DNA of 64,000 nt from Neorhizobium tomejilense. GTDB lineage: Bacteria > Pseudomonadota > Alphaproteobacteria > Rhizobiales > Rhizobiaceae. Location of the stretch: assembly GCA_002968845.1 (NCBI GenBank), contig PVBG01000002.1, positions 62,001 to 126,000 of the forward strand. The letters are read 5' to 3'. The notes under the pieces were generated by a model, which was not told the origin of the DNA, ran no database searches, and saw only the letters and a list, made by a program, of their open reading frames with translations. Positions 17,754-26,391 of the stretch are shown piece after piece. The position numbers and the translations under genes were made by a program. Position 1 is the stretch's first letter; every line of letters starts with the position of its first letter.

Positions 17754-19130
17754 TTGAGCCGACTTGTCGTCGTTTCGAACCGTGTCTCCCTGCCGCAGAA
17801 AAGTGGCGATGCTCCAGCCGGCGGGCTGGCTGTCGCGCTGCAGGCCGCCCTGGAGGAACACGGCGGCATCTGGATGGGATGGTCCGGCAAATCCAGCGGC
17901 GCGAAGGAACCGGCCCCGCTCGACATGCAGCAGCATGGCAACATCACCTATGCGCTCACCGATCTCACCAAGACGGACGTCGAAGAATATTACCATGGGT
18001 TTGCCAACCGCGTGCTCTGGCCGATCTGTCATTACCGGATGGATCTTGCGGAGTATGGGCGCAAGGAGATGGCCGGTTACTTCCGCGTCAATCGCTTCTT
18101 CGCCCATAAGCTGGCGCCGCTCATCCAGGAAGACGACGTCATCTGGATACACGACTACCACCTGATCCCGCTGGCCGCGGAACTGCGCCAGATGGGCCTC
18201 AAGAACAAGATCGGCTTCTTCCTGCACATTCCCTGGCCGCCGGCTGACGTGCTGTTCACCATGCCCGTTCACGAGGAGATCATGAAAGGGCTGTCGTATT
18301 ACGATCTGGTCGGGTTCCAGACGGATCACGATCTTGCGAATTTCGCGGGCGGGCTGGTGCGCGAGGGCATCGGCGAGGCGCTTGAGGGCGGAAAGCTCAC
18401 CTCATACGGGCGAACCTTCAAGGGCGGTTTCTATTCGATCAGTATCGAAACTGCCGCCTTTGCGGAATACGCAAAGAAAGCGGCGAGCAACATCATCGTT
18501 CGCAAGGCCAAGCAGAGTATCGAAGGGCGCGACCTGATCATCGGCGTCGATCGGCTGGACTACTCGAAGGGCATCACTCAGCGGATCGATGCCTTCGAAC
18601 ACTTCGTCAAATCCAACCCGGCCCATCATAACCGCGTCACCTACCTGCAGATCACCCCGAAATCCCGCTCCGAAGTGCCGGAATACGAGCAGATGCAGCG
18701 CATGGTGGCCGAGCAGGCAGGCCGAGTGAACGGTGCGATCGGCACGGTCGACTGGGTGCCGATCCGCTATATCAACCGCTCGATCGGCCGGCCCGTCCTC
18801 GCCGGTCTCTATCGGCTCGCCAAAATCGGGCTCGTCACGCCGCTTCGCGACGGCATGAACCTGGTCGCCAAGGAATATGTCGCGGCACAGGATCCGGAAA
18901 ATCCAGGCGTTCTGGTGCTGTCGCGTTTTGCGGGTGCTGCGCGGGAACTGCGCGGGGCGCTGCTGGTCAATCCCTATGACATCGAAGGCACGGCAAACGC
19001 GATCGCGCGCGGCATCAACATGCCGATCGAGGAGCGCAAGGAGCGCTGGGGCCGCATGATGGAGCATCTTCTCAAACACGACGTGACGCGCTGGTGCGAC
19101 GATTTCCTCAACGACCTTACAGCAGCGTAA
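17754..19130 (+). CDS. otsA: Trehalose-6-phosphate synthase
   Basis: Glycosyltransferase family 20 enzyme joining UDP-glucose and glucose-6-phosphate. The 458-residue protein begins SRLVVVSNRVS, contains VIWIHDYHLIPLA and GVDRLDYSKGI, and ends with LRDGMNLVAKEYVA, all diagnostic of OtsA. The start is TTG at 17754, with AAAGGA seven bases upstream and no closer ATG. It pairs with otsB in an operon; an inverted repeat follows at 19185-19212. Confidence 0.95.
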   Translation: MSRLVVVSNRVSLPQKSGDAPAGGLAVALQAALEEHGGIWMGWSGKSSGAKEPAPLDMQQHGNITYALTDLTKTDVEEYYHGFANRVLWPICHYRMDLAEYGRKEMAGYFRVNRFFAHKLAPLIQEDDVIWIHDYHLIPLAAELRQMGLKNKIGFFLHIPWPPADVLFTMPVHEEIMKGLSYYDLVGFQTDHDLANFAGGLVREGIGEALEGGKLTSYGRTFKGGFYSISIETAAFAEYAKKAASNIIVRKAKQSIEGRDLIIGVDRLDYSKGITQRIDAFEHFVKSNPAHHNRVTYLQITPKSRSEVPEYEQMQRMVAEQAGRVNGAIGTVDWVPIRYINRSIGRPVLAGLYRLAKIGLVTPLRDGMNLVAKEYVAAQDPENPGVLVLSRFAGAARELRGALLVNPYDIEGTANAIARGINMPIEERKERWGRMMEHLLKHDVTRWCDDFLNDLTAA

Positions 19131-19184
19131 GCTCCTCAAAACCCTGAAGATCAACCCCCGGTGCCACGCCCGGCGAGTGCCTTG

Positions 19185-19212
19185 GTCATGGCGTCCCCAA
19201 GGACGCCATGAC
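19185..19212. terminator. 12-bp stem-loop between convergent otsA and GST genes
   Basis: GTCATGGCGTCC and its exact complement are separated by the tetraloop CCAA. It lies 54 bp after otsA and 20 bp beyond the stop of the convergent GST gene. No T-run follows on either strand, so it may be a bidirectional 3'-end hairpin rather than a classic terminator. Confidence 0.5.
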
Positions 19213-19231
19213 TGTGCATGAATATTGGCGA

Positions 19232-19939
19232 TCACGCCGCCTGCTTCAGAGATCCGAGCGCTTCGTCGAGGCTCACATGGCCGAGGAACTGGCCGCTCGT
19301 CTGCGCTTCTTCCTGATGCTCGACGGCCCAGGCGAACCGCACCGCGGGGTCCTGCTGCAGACGCTCGTAGAGCGCATTGAGCCCCGGAAACTGCCTCCGA
19401 TCGACAACCTGATGGAAATCGTTCCAGCGGGCGATGCCGGCGAAATAGGCATCCGCGAAGCTCTTCTCGTCCCCGAGCAGCCATTCGCGTCCACCAAGGA
19501 GCGTTTCGAGCTGCGCATGCGCCTTTTCGACCTTGGCCATACCATAGGTGCGAAGCGCCTGCTTGGCCTGCGGGTCGAGTTCATGCTCCACCGTGTGCCA
19601 GAGCGGACCGAAGGCGTTGAAAAAAGCGGTATTGAGGAAAGCCAGCATCTGGTTCAGCCGGTCGAATTTTTCCGATTTCGGATCGAAACCCCAGCCCTTG
19701 CCCACTGTGCGCGCGGCGATGTGATTGAGGATCGCCATGCTTTCGCTCATCACCCGGCCATCCGGCAGCATCAGCGACGGTGTTTCGCCGATCGGATTGA
19801 CCGGCTTGTAGGCCTCGCTTGAAACCACGGCCGGCATTTCGACGCGGCACAGCCGATAAGGCGCGCCGGTCCATTCGAGCGCGACGATCGAGCCGAAGGA
19901 ACATCCCTCCGGAACGCCGTAAAACAGGATCGGTGTCAT
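19232..19939 (-). CDS. Glutathione S-transferase family protein
   Basis: A 235-residue cytosolic GST. It has a thioredoxin-like N-terminal domain (residues 1-80) with the glutathione-contacting cis-Pro segment GETPSLMLPDG and the MSESMAI motif, followed by an all-helical C-terminal domain. The position of a catalytic Ser or Cys near GVPEGCSFGS is plausible. It is divergent from a LysR regulator, with 110 bp between the starts, an arrangement in which the regulator often controls the enzyme. Confidence 0.88.
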   Translation of the reverse strand: MTPILFYGVPEGCSFGSIVALEWTGAPYRLCRVEMPAVVSSEAYKPVNPIGETPSLMLPDGRVMSESMAILNHIAARTVGKGWGFDPKSEKFDRLNQMLAFLNTAFFNAFGPLWHTVEHELDPQAKQALRTYGMAKVEKAHAQLETLLGGREWLLGDEKSFADAYFAGIARWNDFHQVVDRRQFPGLNALYERLQQDPAVRFAWAVEHQEEAQTSGQFLGHVSLDEALGSLKQAA

Positions 19940-20001
19940 TTCAAACTCCCTGGATTGAAACTTTGAGACACCAGCAATATGATTTCGTGGACGCCGGCGC
20001 G

Positions 20002-20032
20002 GTAGACGCCAATTTTCCGCCTTTAAGTCTAC
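20002..20032. promoter_or_regulatory. Candidate LysR-type inverted repeat
   Basis: GTAGAC (20002-20007) and GTCTAC (20027-20032) form an inverted repeat with a 19-bp spacer in the GST/lysR divergent region, close to the regulator's start. LysR proteins often bind such dyads; assignment is by position only. Confidence 0.3.
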
Positions 20033-20049
20033 AGGGATGGAAGCTGAGG

Positions 20050-20943
20050 ATGACTTTGCCCAACCTCAACGATCTCTATTTCTTCGTGCAGGCAGTGGAG
20101 CACGGCGGCTTTTCCGCGGCAGGGCGCCGGCTCGGCGTGCCGAAATCCACCGTCAGCAAACGCGTGGCGGAACTCGAGGACCGGCTCGGCGTGCGGCTGA
20201 TCCAGCGGACGTCCCGCAGCTTCTCACTGACCGATCTCGGCCGGGATTTCTTCCGGCACGCGCAGGCATCGGTGATCGAGGCGGAGATGGCGGAAACCAT
20301 CGTGCGTACCCATCTCGGCGAGCCGAGCGGTATCGTACGGATGACGGCGGCGGTGCCGACCGCCCAATTCATCCTCGCCGATCATCTGGCCGAGCTTTCG
20401 GCACGATATCCGAAACTGCATCTTTCGCTGCATGTCAGCGACCGGTTCGTCGATATCGTTCAGGAAGGTTTCGATATCGCGGTACGCAGCCACCAGGCGC
20501 CGCTGCCGGATTCGACGCTGCTGCAGAAGAAGCTTGCGACCGACCCTTTTTTCGTGGTCGCCTCACGGGATTATGTTCGCACCCATGGCGAACCCTTACG
20601 GCCGGAGGATCTCGCCGGGCATAGGGCGGTCACCGCCGGCCCGACGGACATGGTCTGGAAGTTGGCCTCCGAGGATGGCGAAGCGGTCGTCGTGACACCC
20701 CGATCCGTGCTTTCCGCCGACGAGCCTTTGGTGATCATGAAGGCAACGATAGCAGGCCTTGGCCTGACCTGCCTACCGACTTCCGTCTGCCGCGGGGCGA
20801 TTGCCGAAGGCAGGCTGATCCGCCTGTTGCCCGATTGGACCGCCGGCAGCATCACCACGACGATCCTGATGCCGCATCGACGCGGGCAGCTTCCGGCGGT
20901 GCGCGCCGTCGTCGACTTTCTCAGCGAACGGATCGGCGCGTAA
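20050..20943 (+). CDS. LysR family transcriptional regulator
   Basis: A 297-residue regulator. The winged helix-turn-helix is at residues 1-60 (GGFSAAGRRLGVPKSTVSKRVAELE), followed by a periplasmic-binding-protein-like effector domain. The start ATG at 20050 fits the family N terminus (TLPNLNDLYFFVQAVE); the upstream open frame crosses the divergent GST gene and is discarded. The divergent GST gene is its likeliest target. The effector is unknown. Confidence 0.9.
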   Translation: MTLPNLNDLYFFVQAVEHGGFSAAGRRLGVPKSTVSKRVAELEDRLGVRLIQRTSRSFSLTDLGRDFFRHAQASVIEAEMAETIVRTHLGEPSGIVRMTAAVPTAQFILADHLAELSARYPKLHLSLHVSDRFVDIVQEGFDIAVRSHQAPLPDSTLLQKKLATDPFFVVASRDYVRTHGEPLRPEDLAGHRAVTAGPTDMVWKLASEDGEAVVVTPRSVLSADEPLVIMKATIAGLGLTCLPTSVCRGAIAEGRLIRLLPDWTAGSITTTILMPHRRGQLPAVRAVVDFLSERIGA

Positions 20944-21005
20944 AAGGACTTTCATTTCGGCGACTTGGCGGCTACCCATGGCCGTTCCATTCCCAAGAGG
21001 CCATC

Positions 21006-21950
21006 ATGTCGATCGAACACACCGTCACGCCCGAACGTATCGCGGAAACCGAAACGCTCATCCGTCCGCATATCCGCCGCACGCCGGTGATGCGCGTCGA
21101 CATGCGGGATTTCGGCGGGACACCGCTGCCGATCGACCTGAAGCTCGAGCTGCTACAGCATTCCGGCTCGTTCAAGGCTCGCGGCGCCTTCACCAACCTT
21201 TTGACGCGCAATGTCCCGGCGGCCGGCGTCGTCGCCGCGTCCGGCGGCAATCACGGGGCGGCCGTCGCCTATGCGGCGATGCGGCTCGGTGTGCCGGCGC
21301 ATATCTTCGTGCCGAGCGTGGCCTCGCAGGCGAAGATCGACCTCATTCGTTCCTATGGCGCGGAACTGGTGGTCGGCGGCGATCGCTATAACGATGCACT
21401 GGCGGCGAGCCAGACCTATGTGGCGACGAGCGGTGCAATCGCCGCCCATGCTTATGATCAGGTGGAAACCCTGCTCGGCCAGGGCACGCTCGGCAAGGAG
21501 ATCGAGGACGACCTGCCGGAGATGACGACGCTGATCGTTGCCGTCGGCGGCGGCGGGCTGATCGGCGGCATCGCCTCCTGGTTCCGCGGCCGGGTGAAGA
21601 TCGTCGCGGTGGAATCCGACGGCGCGCCAACGCTTCACGAAGCCTTCAAGGCCGGCCGACCGGTGGATGCACCGGCCGGCGGCATCGCGGCGGATTCGCT
21701 GGCGCCGAAGCAGGTGGGCGAATTGATGTTCCCCGTTGCCCAGAAATTCCTCCAGCCGCCGATCCTGGTGACCGACGACGAGATCCTCGCTGCTCAGAAG
21801 GCCCTGTGGGCCGGCGCCCGTATTGTTGCCGAACCTGGCGGTGCCGCAGCCTTCGCCGCGCTGCTTTGCGGCAAATATGTTCCCGGCCCCGATGAACGCG
21901 TCTGCGTGTTGGTCTGCGGTTCCAACACGACGGCAGTCAAGTTCGGCTGA
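21006..21950 (+). CDS. PLP-dependent serine/threonine dehydratase family protein
   Basis: A fold-type II PLP enzyme of 314 residues. The cofactor lysine is Lys57 in SGSFKARGAF, the phosphate-binding glycine loop is GGGGL (181-185), and SGGNHG (80-85) contacts substrate. It lacks the C-terminal regulatory domain of biosynthetic threonine deaminase, so it is a catabolic-type threonine/serine dehydratase or a related hydroxy-amino-acid ammonia-lyase. An AAGAGG site precedes the ATG. It is convergent with the Lrp-family gene, whose stop begins at the next base, and a RidA-like gene lies beyond; RidA-type proteins remove the enamines such enzymes release. Confidence 0.88.
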   Translation: MSIEHTVTPERIAETETLIRPHIRRTPVMRVDMRDFGGTPLPIDLKLELLQHSGSFKARGAFTNLLTRNVPAAGVVAASGGNHGAAVAYAAMRLGVPAHIFVPSVASQAKIDLIRSYGAELVVGGDRYNDALAASQTYVATSGAIAAHAYDQVETLLGQGTLGKEIEDDLPEMTTLIVAVGGGGLIGGIASWFRGRVKIVAVESDGAPTLHEAFKAGRPVDAPAGGIAADSLAPKQVGELMFPVAQKFLQPPILVTDDEILAAQKALWAGARIVAEPGGAAAFAALLCGKYVPGPDERVCVLVCGSNTTAVKFG

Positions 21951-22478
21951 TCATTCCGGCGGCAGGGGCACGTTCGGCCAGTCCGTCGTGACCTCCGCCT
22001 GAACCGGCCGGTCGAGATAGGTGGAAAGTGCGATATAACTGCGGGTGCCGCGCACGCCGGGCAGCGAATGGATCTGGCCGAGCAGGAATTCCAGCGCCTG
22101 CGGATTTTCCATCCGCACCTTGAGGATCACGCTCGCATCGCCGGCAACGGAATGCAGTTCCTCCACTTCCGGAAAACGGGCGATCTGCATGAGCCGCTCG
22201 CTCTTGCCCCAGCCCGCCGCCTCCACATGCACGAAGGCTGTGAGAGGCTTGCCGACCGCCGTGCCATCCAGCCGCGCTACCGTATCGCGGATCACGCCCG
22301 AGCGCTTCAATCGCTTGACGCGCTCGTGCACCGCTGGCGGTGACAGGCCCACCGTTTCTCCCAGCGCCGCGTAGCTCCGGTCCGCATCGGCGGCGAGTGC
22401 TGCTAATATCCTTCGGTCAAAAGCGTCCAGCGGGGCAGGCCCCCGCCGCTTTGGCCGAACATCCTCTGTATTTTCCAT
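21951..22478 (-). CDS. Lrp/AsnC family transcriptional regulator
   Basis: A 175-residue regulator. The helix-turn-helix lies near residues 30-65 (YAALGETVGLSPPAVHERVKRL), followed by the RAM ligand-binding domain with HSVAGDASVILKVRM. An Arg/Pro-rich N-terminal tail of about 18 residues precedes the core. It is divergent from the RidA-like gene across an 81-bp spacer with a 19-bp inverted repeat, and convergent with the dehydratase. It may sense an amino acid and control one or both neighbours. Confidence 0.9.
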   Translation of the reverse strand: MENTEDVRPKRRGPAPLDAFDRRILAALAADADRSYAALGETVGLSPPAVHERVKRLKRSGVIRDTVARLDGTAVGKPLTAFVHVEAAGWGKSERLMQIARFPEVEELHSVAGDASVILKVRMENPQALEFLLGQIHSLPGVRGTRSYIALSTYLDRPVQAEVTTDWPNVPLPPE

Positions 22479-22500
22479 TCCATCGCCTCTTCAGCTTTTC

Positions 22501-22519
22501 TGCCGAATAGTATTCGGCA
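22501..22519. promoter_or_regulatory. Operator-like inverted repeat between lrp-type and ridA-like genes
   Basis: TGCCGAATA-G-TATTCGGCA: two perfect nine-base arms around one base, 23 bp upstream of the Lrp-family start and 41 bp upstream of the RidA-like start. Its placement between divergent genes makes it the likely binding site of the adjacent regulator. Confidence 0.6.
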
Positions 22520-22559
22520 AGAATGAGGCATTACCAGATGAAATTCCAGAGGAAGCAAG

Positions 22560-22946
22560 ATGAAGATGATCGCCCATAACCCAAAGGACGGCATCTATGC
22601 CGCGACGCCGGACTATGTGCACGCCATGGAAGTCCGCAGCCCCGACCGCTTTCTTTTCGTCAGCGGCACGATGGGCCTCGACGAAAACGGAGCGACCGGC
22701 GCCGACCTGGAAAGCCAACTCCGCCTGATCTGGTCGAACCTCAACCGGATTCTTGCCGAAGCGCGGATGACGACCGACAATATCGTGCGGCTGACCAGCT
22801 ATCTGCGGCACGCCTCCTATGTGGAGGCAAACCAGTATGCACGGCTTTCAGCACTCGGCGGCCGCCTCGTGCCGACGACCGCCATCGTCGTCGAGACGCT
22901 CCGCGACGACTGGCTGGTGGAGATCGAGATCATTGCCGCGGCGTGA
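22560..22946 (+). CDS. RidA/YjgF family protein lacking the catalytic arginine
   Basis: A 128-residue Rid-family protein. RidA hydrolyses reactive enamine/imine intermediates from PLP enzymes. Here the fold is evident (VRSPDRFLFVSGTMGLDENG, SNLNRILAEARMTTDNIVR, and a C-terminal VEIEIIA). The segment that normally carries the catalytic Arg in a Pro-x-Arg context reads VPTTAIVVE, so the Arg is a Thr. It therefore belongs with the non-archetypal Rid subfamilies and may not have enamine deaminase activity. A GAGGAAG site precedes the ATG. Confidence 0.85.
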   Translation: MKMIAHNPKDGIYAATPDYVHAMEVRSPDRFLFVSGTMGLDENGATGADLESQLRLIWSNLNRILAEARMTTDNIVRLTSYLRHASYVEANQYARLSALGGRLVPTTAIVVETLRDDWLVEIEIIAAA

Positions 22947-22952
22947 GCAGCC

Positions 22953-24536
22953 TCACGCCGCCTTGGCGACCTGATATTCCTTGATCGCGACCATCTTGAT
23001 GGCCGGATAACGCTCCGACTCGTAGCGCAGCGAGAAACTGTCCTGCGCCAGGAAAACCGGATCGCCATCGAGATCGCGGGCGATATCGCCGCGCTTTACC
23101 GTCAGGAACTTGTCGAGATCGGCCTGATTTTCGGCCGAGATCCAGCGGCAGATCGAAAAGCGCGACATTTCGAAGGAGACCGGCAGGCCGTATTCGCCCT
23201 GCAGCCGTTCCTTCAACACGTCGAGCTGCAGCGCGCCAACGACGCCGACGATGGCCGGCGAGCCGTCTTCCGGGGAGAAGAGCTGCACGACGCCCTCTTC
23301 CGCCATCTGCTGCAGCGCTTCCTTGAGCTTCTTCGCCTTCATGGCATCTTCCAGCCGCACACGGCGGAGGATTTCCGGCGAGAAGTTCGGCACGCCCTGG
23401 AACACCAGTTGTTCGCCTTCGGTCAGCGTATCGCCGATGCGCAGCGTGCCGTGGTTCGGGATGCCGACCACGTCACCCGCGTAGGCGGTATCGGCCAACT
23501 GGCGCTGGGACGCGAAGAAGAACTGCGGCGCCGTCAGCCCGAGCTGCTTGCCCGTGCGCGACAGCCGCGCCTTCATGCCGCGCTCCAGCTTGCCCGAGCA
23601 GATGCGCGCAAACGCGATGCGATCGCGGTGGTTCGGGTCCATGTTCGCCTGGATCTTGAAGACGAAGGCCGTCATCTTATCGTCGGTCGCATGCACGGTG
23701 CGGATGTCCGCCACCTGGTCTCGCGGCGGAGGGGCGAAATCGCCCAGCGCATCGATGAGATCGCGCACGCCGAAATTCCGCAAAGCCGAACCGAAGAAGA
23801 CCGGCGTCATGTGGCCTTCGAGGAAAGCCTTGCGGTCGAACGGCCGGCAGGCCTCGATCGCCAGTTCGGTCTCCTCGACGAAGGCGGCACGTTCGTTTTC
23901 CGGCAGGCGGTCGGCAACGCTCTGGGGTCCGTTGACCGGGGTTGCCTTGACGTCCGTATCCGAGCCACGAACCGTGTTGTCGGCCAGGTTATAGGAACCG
24001 CAGAAAGTCTTCGAACGACCGATCGGCCAGGTGATCGGAGCGGTATCGAGAGCCAGCTTCTCCTCGACCTCGTCCAGGATTTCGAAGGGGTCGCGGCTTT
24101 CGCGGTCCATCTTGTTGACGAAGGTGATGATTGGGATATCGCGCATACGGCAGACTTCGAACAATTTCAGCGTCCGCGGTTCGATGCCTTTTGCGGCGTC
24201 GAGGACCATGACCGCGGCATCCACCGCCGTCAGCGTGCGATAGGTGTCGTCGGCGAAGTCTTCGTGGCCAGGCGTATCGAGAATATTGAAGACGTTGCCG
24301 TCATATTCGAAGGTCATCACCGAGGTGACGACCGAGATGCCGCGTTCGCGCTCGATCTTCATCCAGTCGGACCGCGTCTGGATACGGTCCTTCTTGGCTT
24401 TCACTTCGCCGGCGAGCTGGATAGCGCCGCCGAACAGCAGCAGTTTTTCAGTCAGCGTCGTCTTGCCCGCGTCCGGATGGGCAATAATTGCGAATGTGCG
24501 GCGGCGGGAAACCGCCTCGGCAATCGTTTCGGGCAT
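22953..24536 (-). CDS. prfC: Peptide chain release factor 3
   Basis: Translational GTPase that recycles RF1/RF2 from the ribosome. In 527 residues the G1 loop is [10 protein letters not shown] (19-28), G3 is DTPGHEDF and G4 is NKMDRE, with RF3-type domains II and III following. Length and motif order are normal. It is convergent with the RidA-like gene, 6 bp away, and divergent from dut. Confidence 0.95.
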   Translation of the reverse strand: MPETIAEAVSRRRTFAIIAHPDAGKTTLTEKLLLFGGAIQLAGEVKAKKDRIQTRSDWMKIERERGISVVTSVMTFEYDGNVFNILDTPGHEDFADDTYRTLTAVDAAVMVLDAAKGIEPRTLKLFEVCRMRDIPIITFVNKMDRESRDPFEILDEVEEKLALDTAPITWPIGRSKTFCGSYNLADNTVRGSDTDVKATPVNGPQSVADRLPENERAAFVEETELAIEACRPFDRKAFLEGHMTPVFFGSALRNFGVRDLIDALGDFAPPPRDQVADIRTVHATDDKMTAFVFKIQANMDPNHRDRIAFARICSGKLERGMKARLSRTGKQLGLTAPQFFFASQRQLADTAYAGDVVGIPNHGTLRIGDTLTEGEQLVFQGVPNFSPEILRRVRLEDAMKAKKLKEALQQMAEEGVVQLFSPEDGSPAIVGVVGALQLDVLKERLQGEYGLPVSFEMSRFSICRWISAENQADLDKFLTVKRGDIARDLDGDPVFLAQDSFSLRYESERYPAIKMVAIKEYQVAKAA

Positions 24537-24631
24537 TTTTTCTAGATCCTTTACGTTGCCGCGTATCTAACGACTCCGTGGATAACTTTCAATTCGTGTT
24601 TGACCGGAGCGACCGTGGGTCGACAAATGAC

Positions 24632-25105
24632 ATGATGAACATTCACGCACCCTCCTCGCCGAAGCTCAATCTCGTCCGCCTTCCTCACGGCGCCGGCCTC
24701 GATCTGCCGGCCTATGAAACCGCGGGCGCTGCCGGCATAGACCTGCGCGCCGCCGTCGAAGACGGCATGCCGCTGACGATCGCGCCCGGCAAACGGGCAC
24801 TGGTGCCGACCGGCTTCATCTTCGAAATTCCGGAAGGGTTCGAGGCGCAGGTGCGGCCGCGGTCCGGACTTGCCTTCAAGAACGGCATCACCTGCCTCAA
24901 CACGCCAGGCACCATCGACAGCGATTATCGCGGCGAGGTGAAGGTGCTGTTGATCAATCTCGGCGACGAGGATTTCGTCATCACCCGCGGCATGCGGATT
25001 GCGCAGATGGTGATCGCGCCGGTGACCCAGGCTCGGGTGACCGAGATTACGGAAACCTCGACGACTGCCCGCGGTGCCGGTGGCTTCGGCTCGACCGGTC
25101 TTTGA
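24632..25105 (+). CDS. dut: dUTP diphosphatase (dUTPase)
   Basis: Hydrolyses dUTP to dUMP, limiting uracil in DNA and supplying dTMP synthesis. The 157-residue protein shows all five trimeric dUTPase motifs: [33 protein letters not shown] and GAGGFGSTG. The start is one of two adjacent ATGs (24632 or 24635); the ribosome site is weak. An upstream open extension overlaps prfC on the other strand and is discarded. Confidence 0.95.
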   Translation: MMNIHAPSSPKLNLVRLPHGAGLDLPAYETAGAAGIDLRAAVEDGMPLTIAPGKRALVPTGFIFEIPEGFEAQVRPRSGLAFKNGITCLNTPGTIDSDYRGEVKVLLINLGDEDFVITRGMRIAQMVIAPVTQARVTEITETSTTARGAGGFGSTGL

Positions 25106-25121
25106 ACGCAAAGGCATTTTC

Positions 25122-25143
25122 GTTCCCGACCACTTCCGGGAAC
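25122..25143. other. Hairpin between dut and cysK
   Basis: GTTCCCG and CGGGAAC pair around an eight-base loop 16 bp after dut. A-rich rather than T-rich bases follow on the plus strand, so it is not a standard terminator. Confidence 0.35.
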
Positions 25144-25234
25144 AAAATTTCCATTTCTCTTTCCGTCCGGTTCCACCTTGCTGGCATTCGTCGGGAACAC
25201 GCCCTAACTTCTCTCCAAACTCAGGGAGAGCACC

Positions 25235-26203
25235 ATGCCAGAGACCAGAAAGCCGGGCCGCGGCCGAATCTATTCCTCGATCACCGAAACCATCGGCGAC
25301 ACGCCAATCGTGCGCCTCGACAAGCTGGCCAAGGAAAAGGGCGTGAAGGCCAACCTTCTGGCCAAACTCGAATTCTTCAACCCGATCGCTTCAGTCAAGG
25401 ACCGTATCGGGGTGGCGATGATCGAAAGCCTGGAGGCCGAGGGCAAGATCGCGCCTGGCAGGACGACGCTGGTTGAGCCCACGTCCGGCAATACCGGCAT
25501 CGCGCTCGCCTTTGCGGCAGCCGCCAAGGGCTACAAGCTGATCCTCACCATGCCGGAAACCATGTCGATCGAGCGCCGCAAGATGCTGGCCCTGCTCGGC
25601 GCCGAACTGGTGCTGACCGAAGGTCCGAAAGGCATGAAGGGTGCAATCGCCAAGGCGGAAGAACTCGCCGCTTCGCTTCCGGATGCAATCATCCCGCAGC
25701 AGTTCGAAAACCCGGCCAACCCGGAAATCCACCGCAAGACGACGGCCGAGGAAATCTGGAACGATACCGATGGCAAGATCGACATCTTCGTCTCCGGCAT
25801 CGGCACCGGCGGCACGATCACCGGTGCCGGCCAGGTGCTGAAGGAGCGCAACCCGGCACTCAAGATCATTGCCGTCGAACCGGAAGAATCGCCTGTCCTC
25901 TCCGGCGGCCAGCCCGGGCCGCACAAGATCCAGGGCATCGGTGCAGGTTTCGCTCCGAAAATCCTGGACACGCACATCTATGACGAGATCATCACCGTCA
26001 ACAGCGGTGAGGCCATGGAAATGGCCCGCCTGGTGGCCAGGCTCGAAGGCGTACCGGTTGGCATCTCCTCCGGAGCGGCGCTGCAAGCAGCCATCGAAGT
26101 CGGCAGCCGTGCGGAAAATGCCGGCAAGACCATCGTCGTCATCATTCCCTCCTTCGCGGAGCGTTATCTGTCGACGGCGCTGTTTGAAGGGTTGGGTGGT
26201 TAG
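25235..26203 (+). CDS. cysK: Cysteine synthase A
   Basis: O-acetylserine sulfhydrylase, the last step of cysteine synthesis. The 322-residue PLP enzyme has its cofactor Lys at 55 (IASVKDRIG), the substrate loop PTSGNTGIA (82-90), and the glycine-rich GTGGTITG phosphate site. The start has GGGAGAG immediately upstream. It is monocistronic here, followed by a conspicuous intergenic hairpin. Confidence 0.94.
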   Translation: MPETRKPGRGRIYSSITETIGDTPIVRLDKLAKEKGVKANLLAKLEFFNPIASVKDRIGVAMIESLEAEGKIAPGRTTLVEPTSGNTGIALAFAAAAKGYKLILTMPETMSIERRKMLALLGAELVLTEGPKGMKGAIAKAEELAASLPDAIIPQQFENPANPEIHRKTTAEEIWNDTDGKIDIFVSGIGTGGTITGAGQVLKERNPALKIIAVEPEESPVLSGGQPGPHKIQGIGAGFAPKILDTHIYDEIITVNSGEAMEMARLVARLEGVPVGISSGAALQAAIEVGSRAENAGKTIVVIIPSFAERYLSTALFEGLGG

Positions 26204-26217
26204 CTGCACTTTTTCAG

Positions 26218-26252
26218 GTCGTCATCCTCGGGCTTGACCCGAGGATGACGAC
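26218..26252. repeat. Intergenic palindromic hairpin (15-bp stem)
   Basis: GTCGTCATCCTCGGG pairs perfectly with CCCGAGGATGACGAC around the loop CTTGA, 14 bp after cysK. This CCTCGGG-CTTGA-CCCGAGG motif is a familiar dispersed intergenic element in Rhizobiales genomes and may act as a 3'-end hairpin for cysK. Confidence 0.7.
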
Positions 26253-26391
26253 GGAAGGGTATGCTATCCGCGTCTGCCTAAGAGGCGGTCCGCCTAAGTG
26301 GAGCCTGGTCATCGGTGACGACCCGCCCTGGCCGCAGAGCAAATTCATCGCTATCTCCCAGCGCTCGCAACCCCATCCCTAACCTTCTGCC

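Noticed and set aside
26276..26305. GCCTAAG direct repeat with an AGGCGG/CCGCCT dyad
   Set aside because: Loop of one base and no link to a gene end or promoter; treated as chance.
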